Shown here: in pieces, positions 15,651 through 24,300 of the stretch
Numbering within the stretch: position 1 is the first letter of the stretch
Layout: the number at the start of each line of letters is the position of its first letter
Source of the DNA: Bacteroidales bacterium
GTDB lineage: Bacteria > Bacteroidota > Bacteroidia > Bacteroidales > P3
Assembly: GCA_031260565.1 (NCBI GenBank)
Contig: JAISLH010000098.1
Location: forward strand, 1-41,799
Length of the DNA stretch: 41,799 nucleotides
Reading direction: 5' to 3'
Position numbers and translations under genes: made by a program
The notes under the pieces: generated by a model
Database searches by the model: none
Told to the model about the DNA's origin: nothing
What the model saw: the letters and a program-made list of their open reading frames with translations, nothing else

Positions 15651-16517
15651 ATGAAAATTATCAAATTAGCATCTATCACAAAGAAAATGGCTCTGGCTGC
15701 GGCAGGACTTTTCTTGCTGCTTTTCTTACCTGTTCATGCGGGGATAAATCTTTGTATTCTGCGTTCAGATGGAGGTCTTTGGTATCGCAATGCCTGTCAT
15801 TTTATGGGCACTAACTACATTGTGAAGGTGTTTGAAATAGTACTGCTGGCGGTTGTTGTCTTTCATATCATTCTTGCCATCATTTTGACGATTGAAAACT
15901 ATATCTCTCGCCCTGTCCGTTATGCTTCGCCGTCTAAGACCAAGACACATACGGGTTCAAAGTATATGATATGGACAGGTGGTCTTGTAGCGTGCTTCCT
16001 TGTCATTCATTTCATAAACTTTTACTTTGTTAAATTAGATTTGGTTGAAGGAAAATACACTGCCAAGGTTGAAAAGGTTGATGAGTTCTTTAGAGAGAAG
16101 GTAAATAAAATGCAAAACGGCGAGATGAACGAAAAACAGACCGAAGAGCTTACAGCACAATATCAGGCTATAAACTCCATTGCCGAAAACAAGGTGTCAA
16201 TCAAGGACAATGCGTTCATCAATCTCTCTAAACAGGATATAGAAAAGTACTGCGGCAAGGACTTTAAGGACTATGAGCCGGACTTCTACACTATGGCTAA
16301 CGAGCTTTTTGCCAACAGAACCTACTCTGTCATCTATCTGATAGTCTTCATCGTGCTTGGCATTCACCTTTTCCACGCCATAACATCAGCCTTTCAGACC
16401 TTTGGCTTCTCACACCGCAAGTATGATAAGGCTGTTGAGACGTGTGCCTTAGCGTATTCGGTGATTATTCCGTTGTTGTTTGCTGTTGTGCCGCTGTATG
16501 TGATGTTTATTAAATAA
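15651..16517 (+). CDS. frdC: Fumarate reductase/succinate dehydrogenase cytochrome b subunit
   Basis: 288 residues from the ATG at 15651, chosen because the promoter box at 15604 excludes longer starts (15627 is a possible alternative). Five hydrophobic segments anchor the flavoprotein to the inner membrane. Histidines at about 29 (PVHAG), 72 (VFHII), 120 (VIHFI) and 239 (GIHLF) are well placed as the four axial ligands of a diheme cytochrome b of the Bacteroidota/epsilon type. Between the third and fourth segments is a charged insertion of roughly 80 residues (about 128-210) that I would not expect in the usual 220-230-residue family. It is followed 15 bp later by frdA. Confidence 0.88.
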   Translation: MKIIKLASITKKMALAAAGLFLLLFLPVHAGINLCILRSDGGLWYRNACHFMGTNYIVKVFEIVLLAVVVFHIILAIILTIENYISRPVRYASPSKTKTHTGSKYMIWTGGLVACFLVIHFINFYFVKLDLVEGKYTAKVEKVDEFFREKVNKMQNGEMNEKQTEELTAQYQAINSIAENKVSIKDNAFINLSKQDIEKYCGKDFKDYEPDFYTMANELFANRTYSVIYLIVFIVLGIHLFHAITSAFQTFGFSHRKYDKAVETCALAYSVIIPLLFAVVPLYVMFIK

Positions 16518-16532
16518 AAGCAAAATTAAGTT

Positions 16533-18470
16533 ATGATAGAATTAAATTCAAAGATACCTCAGGGAGAATTATCTGAGAAATGGACAAAATACAAAGCTGA
16601 CCAACATTTAGTAAATCCTGCAAACAAGCGGAAACTTGACATCATTGTTGTAGGCACAGGCTTAGCAGGAGCTTCGGCAGCGGCATCACTTGGTGCTTTG
16701 GGCTTCAATGTTAAGATTTTTTGCATAAGTGATTCCCCAAGACGTGCTCATTCCATTGCTGCACAGGGAGGCATAAATGCTGCCAAGAACTATCAAAATG
16801 ACGGAGACAGCGTTGGCAGATTGTTTTATGACACAATAAAAGGAGGGGATTACAGAGCAAGAGAAGCAAACGTCTACCGCCTTGCCGAAGTGTCAAACAA
16901 CATCATTGACCAGTGCGTTGCTCAGGGTGTTCCTTTTGCCAGAGATTATGCAGGCTTGCTTGATAATCGTTCCTTTGGAGGGGCACAAGTCAGCCGTACA
17001 TTCTACGCCAAAGGGCAGACAGGACAACAGCTTCTACTGGGAGCTTATTCGGCACTGTCTATGCAGATAAAGCAAGGCTCGGTTAAACTTTATGAACGTA
17101 GGGAAATGATGGACGTTGTTGTCATTGACGGCAAAGCAAGAGGTATAATAACAAGAGATTTAACCAATGGCAATATAGAACGTTGGTCAGCTCATTGCGT
17201 CATTCTTGCAACAGGTGGCTACGGCAACGTATATTATCTTTCTACAAATGCAATGAACTCCAATGGTTCGGCAGCTTGGCAGTGCTATAAGAAAGGTGCA
17301 GCCTTTGCCAACCCTTGCTATGTCCAAATACACCCAACCTGTATCCCTGTGCATGGAGATTATCAATCCAAACTGACACTTATGAGTGAAAGCCTCCGCA
17401 ATGATGGACGGATATGGGTGCCTAAGAAGAAAGAAGACGCAGAAGCCATACGTAAAGGCGAACTTAAACCAACTGACATCAAAGAAGCCGACAGAGATTA
17501 TTACTTGGAACGCCGTTATCCTGCCTTTGGAAACCTTGTACCGAGAGATATTGCTTCACGGGCGGCTAAGGAAAGATGTGATGCCGGTTATGGTGTTGGC
17601 ACAGGTGAGGCTGTTTATTTAGATTTCTCATCTGCCATTGAGCGACTGGGAAAGGACGTTGTAGAAGCGAGATACGGCAATTTGTTCCAGATGTATGAAA
17701 AGATTGTTGATGAAAACCCATACTTGACACCGATGATGATTTACCCTGCCGTACATTATACTATGGGTGGCTTGTGGGTTGATTACGAATTGCAGACAAC
17801 CATTAAAGGTTTATTTGCCGCAGGTGAAGCTAATTTCTCAGACCACGGAGCTAACAGACTTGGTGCTTCAGCATTGATGCAGGGCTTGGCAGATGGATAT
17901 TTCGTCCTGCCTTACACAATCCAAAATTACCTTGCTGACCAAATATACAACACGACTATTGCCACTGACGCCCCTGAGTTTAACAAAGCTGAAGAGAGCA
18001 TAAAGCAGAAAATAGACCGTCTCTTTGCTATCAAAGGAAAGGAAAGCGTAGATAGTTTTCAGAAGCGTTTGGGCAAGATAATGTGGGACTACGTTGGCAT
18101 GGGCAGAAACGAAAAAGGCTTGCAGCTTGCGATACCTATGATTACTAAGCTAAAGGAAGAGTTTTGGCAAAATGTATGTCTTACGGGCGATAAAAACTCT
18201 ATGAACCCTGAGTTGGAGAAGGCTCTACGCTTCACCGACCACGTGGAGTTGGCTATGCTTATGGTTCAGGACGCATTGCAGAGGCAGGAGAGTTGTGGCG
18301 GACATTTCCGTGAAGAATATCAGACGGAGGAAGGTGAAGCCAAACGTGATGACAGTAACTTCAAATTTGTTGCAGCTTGGGAGTATCAAGGGGAGAATCA
18401 AACGCCGGCAATGCACAAGGAAGAGTTGAATTATGACTTTATTAAGGTGCAACAACGCAACTATAAATAG
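16533..18470 (+). CDS. frdA: Fumarate reductase/succinate dehydrogenase flavoprotein subunit
   Basis: 645 residues. Contains the FAD dinucleotide motif [12 protein letters not shown] (39-50), [14 protein letters not shown] (73-86) with the flavin-attaching histidine region, [20 protein letters not shown], the substrate-site segments [19 protein letters not shown] and [13 protein letters not shown], and [35 protein letters not shown]. It interconverts fumarate and succinate, with electrons passing through an FrdB iron-sulfur subunit to the diheme FrdC. The expected frdB is missing: the next 286 bp hold no gene on either strand and are followed by repeats and a convergent gene. Confidence 0.95.
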   Translation: MIELNSKIPQGELSEKWTKYKADQHLVNPANKRKLDIIVVGTGLAGASAAASLGALGFNVKIFCISDSPRRAHSIAAQGGINAAKNYQNDGDSVGRLFYDTIKGGDYRAREANVYRLAEVSNNIIDQCVAQGVPFARDYAGLLDNRSFGGAQVSRTFYAKGQTGQQLLLGAYSALSMQIKQGSVKLYERREMMDVVVIDGKARGIITRDLTNGNIERWSAHCVILATGGYGNVYYLSTNAMNSNGSAAWQCYKKGAAFANPCYVQIHPTCIPVHGDYQSKLTLMSESLRNDGRIWVPKKKEDAEAIRKGELKPTDIKEADRDYYLERRYPAFGNLVPRDIASRAAKERCDAGYGVGTGEAVYLDFSSAIERLGKDVVEARYGNLFQMYEKIVDENPYLTPMMIYPAVHYTMGGLWVDYELQTTIKGLFAAGEANFSDHGANRLGASALMQGLADGYFVLPYTIQNYLADQIYNTTIATDAPEFNKAEESIKQKIDRLFAIKGKESVDSFQKRLGKIMWDYVGMGRNEKGLQLAIPMITKLKEEFWQNVCLTGDKNSMNPELEKALRFTDHVELAMLMVQDALQRQESCGGHFREEYQTEEGEAKRDDSNFKFVAAWEYQGENQTPAMHKEELNYDFIKVQQRNYK

Positions 18471-18530
18471 AATATTTTTCTTCAGATTTTGCATATAAGT
18501 TTGGGTTAAGACAATTTAAGAGGGAAATGC

Positions 18531-18540
18531 TATCTTTGCA
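18531..18540 (+). promoter_or_regulatory. Orphan -7 box TATCTTTGCA after frdA
   Basis: A perfect box with no open reading frame behind it: the next 115 bp are AT-rich non-coding DNA ending in the tandem hairpins at 18652. No TTG lies at the ideal distance. It may drive a short RNA, be the remnant of a lost gene, or be chance. Confidence 0.35.
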
Positions 18541-18651
18541 AATTCTTAGATTGTATTGAGCCAGACTTTAACTTGTTAGTAAAAAACGTTCCATACTCTT
18601 TCAAAATTACCAAAACAAACAAAAGGCAATTATTTATTTACTGTGTCAAAA

Positions 18652-18733
18652 TAAAACGCCGTAATAATTTTCTATTACGGCGTTTTAGCAAATTAAAGCG
18701 GCGTTTCAGCAAAATGAAACGCCGCTTTAATTT
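18652..18733. repeat. Two tandem perfect hairpins built from AAACGCC words
   Basis: First hairpin: 15-bp perfect stem at 18652-18666/18673-18687 with a 6-nt ATTTTC loop. Second: 19-bp perfect stem at 18690-18708/18715-18733 with a 6-nt GCAAAA loop. All four arms are AAACGCC words. The pair separates convergent frdA and the parvulin gene and probably acts as a bidirectional terminator or transcript-end stabiliser, although no separate U-tract follows. Confidence 0.85.
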
Positions 18734-18756
18734 TATGTTTTAGTTGTGTATTTTCG

Positions 18757-20913
18757 CTAATTGAAGAAGGAGAAGTTGTTTTTTATCTCTGCCTTGTTCT
18801 GAAGTATGGTTAGCGGCATACGAAGCTGCGAAGTCTTTTGGCTTGACCTCATATTATATTGCTGTTGAATTACATTAGCGTCTTCAGCCATAGGTTTCTT
18901 GCCGATATTATCAACATTGACGATGTAGATACCATTGAAGCCTTTGATAGGTTTTTGCAAGCCCGTTTTGGTTGCAGACGACAAAGTGCCAATAATCCTC
19001 ATTTCAGGACCTGCTTGTGCAAAGTAAGGGTCACTGAAAGATGTTCCGCTAACACTATCTATCGTTGCGGTAGCGGCAGAAGCCACTGCCTCTATAGTCT
19101 TATTAGACGCAAGCAACTTAGTCGCCTTTTCCATCAGTTGCTCTGCCTTTTTGTCTAACTTAACCTGCTGTTCCAATTGAGTTTTTATCTTCTCTAACGG
19201 CAACGTTCCTTTATCCCAAATGTCCTTAACGCCAACAACCAAAAACATATCGGACAACTGATAAACCTCAGCTGCAATATCGCCCTTTTTAGTCTTATCG
19301 TTGAAAATCCATTTGATTATTTCACGACAATAAGGCGTACCATTGAGTTGATAATCCATATCTCTAACATTGGCAGTCAAAATATTAACATTCTGTTTTT
19401 GTGCTGCAGCCGTAAATTCGTCCATAGTCTTCACCGAACCGAGGAAAACATCAGCTTTATCCTTCGTAGCGTTAATCGTTTTGTCAGTAGCACGAATATC
19501 AACGGTGATTGTAGCCATTTGCATCTTGCTAACAGCCTCACTCTTGTCCGTTAATTTTATGATAATCATACCTGCACTATCAGGGAAATTAGGGTTCATC
19601 ACATTGGCATTAACGGCAAATACGCTATTTTTTGGTAACAAACGAAGAGAATCAAATATTAAAGCATTCATTCCGCCGTTATCAATCACCCAACCAACAT
19701 CTCCCATATTCTCTTTTGTTGATTGGTCATCGGAATTCTGCACGAACGACTCAAACATTGCAGGGCTTGCCTTTGACGCACGCACGATGCTATCTATTAA
19801 AGCGTCTGCCTGTTCCTGTGTTCTTGGAATTTCTTTTGATATTTTGTCGTTAAGTATTGCTATCATAGAGAAACGAACAGAGTCAGGGCGACTTTGGATA
19901 TTGGTAACCTTACCCATAACCCAAGAAGAACCTACTTGACGAGGCTCAATGAAAGAACCTATGCCTTTGTTTGCCAATATTGAATCAGGAAAATAAGTTT
20001 TAAGGTCATCTTTCTTATAGTATGCACTATCGTAGCGGTTCTCGGAATTGAGGGAAACGAAACTTGGCAGGTCTTTTGCGTCTGTTGCCTGAAAGTCAGT
20101 GTATATTTTGGCAACAGAATCCGCTATAGCCTGAATGTCCGCAGGTGTTGGAACAACCGCAAACTTCACAAAATTAACTTCACGGAAAGTTTCATTTATT
20201 TCAAACTCCTTTATGTGTTCTTCATAATACTTTTTGTAATCCTCATCGGTGATTTTAATATCCTTGTCATCAACAGAGGCAAAAGGCAAAACGACATAAC
20301 GAGAATCTATCGTCTTGTTAGATACTTCCGCAATATGCTTAGCTATTGTCTTGGGCATATATAAGCCTGAGGAAAGCAGTTTTTCGTACTTCTGTTGCAA
20401 GGTACTGCTCTTTACATAATTCTCAAAATTCTTCCAACTTATCTGTTGTTCTTGCGGAAGCTTGTCAAACTGGGCTACTTGCTGCTTTAGAGCCTGCACA
20501 TTCATCTGTCCCGTCTTGGGGTCTGTGATTTGCTGACGAACCATCGGATGAATGAAATCGCCAAAGAACAAATCGTTCATCTCTTCCTCGCCAACCATTA
20601 ACCCTAATTTCTCACATTGACTTTCCAAAAGCTTCTCTTGCAACAGCTGATTGAAGACTTGTTGTTTTACCTGAAAGCTTTGTTCGTTTGTCAAACTGCC
20701 TGTTTGATACTGTTGCTTCATATTGTTTTCAGCTTGCTCAACATTAAAATTGAATTCACCAAAAGTAATATCCCGGTCATTGACCTTTGCAATTTCGTTT
20801 GGAGCTCTCTGCCCTTTTTTAGAAAGGTCTCCTAAAATGAAAGCAACGATAGCTATTGCAACTACTGCAACAGCGAGTCCTGATTTTTTTCTTATTGAAC
20901 CAATAATAGCCAT
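18757..20913 (-). CDS. PpiD/SurA-like periplasmic peptidyl-prolyl isomerase
   Basis: 718 residues from the ATG at 20913, reading MAIIGSIRKKSGLAVAVVAI. A longer frame from 20961 is excluded because the promoter box lies across it. One N-terminal membrane anchor (about residues 13-30) is followed by a SurA_N-type helical chaperone domain with NDRDITFGEFNFNVEQ and FNQLLQEKLLESQCEKLGLMVGEEEMN, and then two parvulin-like regions (around SARFSMIAILND and MQMATITVDI). The domain set matches PpiD-type foldases that help outer-membrane and periplasmic proteins fold after Sec export. It ends 24 bp before a repeat hairpin. Confidence 0.88.
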   Translation of the reverse strand: MAIIGSIRKKSGLAVAVVAIAIVAFILGDLSKKGQRAPNEIAKVNDRDITFGEFNFNVEQAENNMKQQYQTGSLTNEQSFQVKQQVFNQLLQEKLLESQCEKLGLMVGEEEMNDLFFGDFIHPMVRQQITDPKTGQMNVQALKQQVAQFDKLPQEQQISWKNFENYVKSSTLQQKYEKLLSSGLYMPKTIAKHIAEVSNKTIDSRYVVLPFASVDDKDIKITDEDYKKYYEEHIKEFEINETFREVNFVKFAVVPTPADIQAIADSVAKIYTDFQATDAKDLPSFVSLNSENRYDSAYYKKDDLKTYFPDSILANKGIGSFIEPRQVGSSWVMGKVTNIQSRPDSVRFSMIAILNDKISKEIPRTQEQADALIDSIVRASKASPAMFESFVQNSDDQSTKENMGDVGWVIDNGGMNALIFDSLRLLPKNSVFAVNANVMNPNFPDSAGMIIIKLTDKSEAVSKMQMATITVDIRATDKTINATKDKADVFLGSVKTMDEFTAAAQKQNVNILTANVRDMDYQLNGTPYCREIIKWIFNDKTKKGDIAAEVYQLSDMFLVVGVKDIWDKGTLPLEKIKTQLEQQVKLDKKAEQLMEKATKLLASNKTIEAVASAATATIDSVSGTSFSDPYFAQAGPEMRIIGTLSSATKTGLQKPIKGFNGIYIVNVDNIGKKPMAEDANVIQQQYNMRSSQKTSQLRMPLTILQNKAEIKNNFSFFN

Positions 20914-20956
20914 ATTGTATAGTGTTATATTTGTATAAAAATTTCTTTTTAGAGCC

Positions 20957-20966
20957 TGCAAAAGTA
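20957..20966 (-). promoter_or_regulatory. -7 box TACTTTTGCA for the ppiD-like gene
   Basis: Perfect minus-strand box about 44 bp upstream of the 20913 ATG; it fixes that start. Confidence 0.75.
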
Positions 20967-21275
20967 AGAATAAATTTAAGAATACGCAATACCAAAGCCC
21001 AAAAAAATTATTTATTGCTTGTAATTCAGTTGTTATGATTTCATAGAATTACACACATTTCAAGTTTTTACGCACTATCCTCAGCGTCTAATAAAGCGAA
21101 AAAAGACCTGCAATAAATTTTCAATAATGGTAACAAAAGCCCATAATTTTATTTTTATTATGGTGCAAGACACCTTATATTAAGGTGCTCCACAAAATAA
21201 AGTGTAACTTTTTGCTATAAATATGTAATTTTATAGCCCTTTATAACTATTTCATTATCAGTATATCTAAAAAGG
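20967..21275. other. Gene-free AT-rich gap between ppiD-like gene and tamB
   Basis: No credible gene. It contains a short CACCTTA/TAAGGTG hairpin at about 21170-21186 and, at 21122-21161, a 40-bp stretch matching 1921-1960 at 34 positions. In the first copy this stretch is the upstream part of an active-looking promoter; in this copy no -7 box follows. Confidence 0.5.
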
Positions 21276-21344
21276 GCAAAATAAAACGCCGCTTTAGCGT
21301 CACGAAGTGGCGTTTCGTGACGCTAAAGCGGCGTTTTATTTTGC
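21276..21344. terminator. 31-bp perfect hairpin after tamB (AAACGCC words)
   Basis: Arms 21276-21306 and 21314-21344 are perfectly complementary around a 7-nt GTGGCGT loop. The arms contain forward and reversed AAACGCCGCTTTA words with the GCGTCACG linker, and a third word occupies the loop region; words at 21303 and 21324 are 21 bp apart. It lies 21 bp after the tamB stop codon. A transcript would form an extremely stable stem with A/U-rich base, consistent with termination or 3'-end protection. Confidence 0.85.
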
Positions 21345-21365
21345 TGAAACGAATAGATGGTTGCC

Positions 21366-24300
21366 TTATTGCTTATCGTTGATGGTGTCGGTGCGACTCT
21401 GCGGTTTGTTTTTGTTCTTTCGCTTAAATATATCGGAGAATTTGCGGTATTGTTTGCGGTATTGCAAGCCCACTCCTTGCGTATATGGAGACATAGTAGC
21501 CTTTTCAAAGTCATCTTTGTTGGATTTGTTGTAGCCATGGAAGAGAAAGTTGTCGGAGATATGGTATTCTACGCTGCCCTCAAAAGTTCCCAAAGTGCTG
21601 ATGTTTGACTCTTCCGCCTGTTGGTTGTTGGTATTGAAACTTGAACTAAGGTTAATAGACCATTTTCCGAAGCTTTTGGACACTCCTGCGTTAAAACGAT
21701 TGCCCGAAAGATCATCTTTGTTCATTTCAATACCACTTGTGAAGCTCAAATCAAGAATATCGGAAATTTTGTTATTAACTTGTGAGAGCAAGGCGTCAAA
21801 AGCAGAGTTTTCTAAGTAAGATTCACTAAAATTGTTTGCATAGTTGCCAACGTCAGAGTAAAATCCGCCGCTTATCATCAGGTATGCCACCTGCATAAAC
21901 ATTGACTCACCATTGTTTTTATCTATGTTGAGAGTGTTGAAAAGCTGGTCGGTTGTCTGCTGGTCGGTGTTTGGCAGCTGCACATCAAAGGCTGGCTGCG
22001 GGTCTGTAAGGCTTCCTGTCAGTTTAACGATACAATCCACATCGGCTTTGCGGGTTTCATACTCCTTGCCCAGCATAGCCAATGAAGCCTTTGTCTTATA
22101 AATAGCCTTTATATCAACCTGTGCTTCGGACGGAGAGCCACCTACAAATTGTATAGAGCCGCCTTTCTGCAATACGAAGTTACGTTCAACAGCCGAAAGT
22201 AAGCCCATATTGAAGTTTCCGTTATCAATATCAACCTTGCCATACATTCTTATCTGTCCATTGCCGTCAAGGTCTATCTTCAAATCACCACTTGGTGAAG
22301 CAGAGAGGCTACCCGTTATTTCTTTGAAGTCCATTGGCACGTTTATTTGAGCATCTGGCGTAACGTGTAAATCCATTGCAATGTTCATCTTTATTGCTTT
22401 GTCGTCAATGGAAGATTTGGCTATGGTATCATTTGATGTGTTTGAAACAATGGTAATAAACGAGTTTTCTTTTGCTGATGTCTTGCTACTGACAGGAACA
22501 GTTAGTATTGTGCCTCGCTCTGTCTTTGCCTGAATATCAATATTCATTTGATTGAGGTTGCCGTCTAACTTAGCCGTTGCCGAAGCGTAAGCCGTGCCAT
22601 AGTATTTGGTGCTTGCCGAAGCCTTAGTGTTCAAAATCTTTATCTTGTCTGCCAAAGCGTTAAGGTGAATATCATAATCCTTAAAAGCCGTATGGTTTAT
22701 TGCTCCGTTAAGGACAACTCTGCTTTGTTGCTCATCGTAAAACAAAAAGTTCTTAAAGGCAAAGGTATTGTTGCTAAGGCGTATCGTATCGTTGAAAAAG
22801 TAGGTTGTGTTGAGCATATCAATCTTCATAGAGCCGTCTTTAACAAAGAGATTGCCTGTTATTTTGGGTTCTTTGAGGCTTCCAGCTATCTTGATGTTGT
22901 CGGCAAACAAATGTCCATTGAATTGAGAGGAGAAAGAGGCAAGATAATTTTTGATAAAACCTATGTTGAAGTCCTTAAAACCTAATGACAAATCCAAAAT
23001 AAAGTCCGAAGAATCTTTGTTATCATTCTTTTGAACAGGGGTAATGTAGCCTTTGAGAGACAGAGGCATATTTTGAATTGAGTCTTGCTTTAAAAGCTTT
23101 ATATCGGCGTAAAGTTTGTCTGAATTATAAGTATTACTCACGTTGAGCCAAGCGTATCCCAAAGCAATATCATTAACAGTCAAGTCATCTATCCGCAATG
23201 ATGAAGAGAAGACAGGCTTATCCAAAAGAGCCTTCACTGATACCGATTCATTGAGTTTGCCACCCAGTGTGGTCTGTGCCTCTTTCAAAAAAGGATTAAG
23301 CAGTGATATATCTACATTGTCAAATTTCACTTTCAATACATCACTAAAAGACTTGGATATATCTCCCTCTACTAAAATCTTCTCCTTATCTTCGGACAAC
23401 AAAAAGTTTAGCAGTGATAGCGTTTCTCCATTATACGATATTAGATTGTTGTTGTTGATGTCTATTTTACGATTTAGCACTTGCAGATAAGAGTCAGAGA
23501 AGCCTCCGTGCATATTTTTACCATCTATAAATATACCCATATTAAGTTGCCCTTGCAGCTGGTTGGGGTCATTAGCCTTATCCACAAAGAGCAACGCCAT
23601 ATCAAGTTTCTGTTTGTTTGCCTTGATGTTGCCGTTGATTGCAGGCATATACAGACTATCGGTAAGGAAGCAGCGGTTAGCCATTATGTTTATGTCCAAT
23701 GCTCCTTTGTTATCCTTGCAATCAACAGATAGATTATCCAGTCTAATAGTTGAATATTTTAATTTATGGCTCGTGAAGTTTAGTTGCAGTTTGTCTTCAT
23801 CGTTCAATAGTCCTGTGATGCCGGCAATGTCGTTTAGCTCTATCTGAGGGACAAAGAGGTTAAGTAAAGGAGTGATATTTTTGAGTTTGGCGTTGAAAGT
23901 TATGTTGGATTTAATGACTGAGGGTTGCAAAGTATCTTTTGAATTACTCGCCTTTTCATTTTGGTCATTCAGGTCAGGTAAATAATTGTTGATTACATTG
24001 GCAAAATCCTGCCCTATTTCGTTTAACTCAAAGCGACCATTAAGATTGAAGTCCAAAACCTCTGAAACGATAGTCAATCTTTTGATGAGGCTATCCACAG
24101 GAACTATTGAAAGATGCAGGTTGTTGATAGTAAAGTCTTTTTTCGTGTTTTTTACCTCAAAATTACTAATATCGGCAGTGGCGTTAAGGTTTTTCATATC
24201 CATACTCTTAACATCTGCCGTTATTTTTGCCGAAACGATTGCATTGGTATCAGAAAATTGAAAGAAATTAACCTTTGCTACATTAGCGTTTTTAATATCT

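Noticed and set aside
19370-19939. 189-codon plus-strand frame inside the ppiD-like gene
   Set aside because: Antisense shadow of a conserved gene; no promoter or family match.
20914-20961. Longer N-terminus for the ppiD-like protein
   Set aside because: Overlaps the promoter box at 20957-20966; the family start MAIIGSIRKKSG is at 20913.
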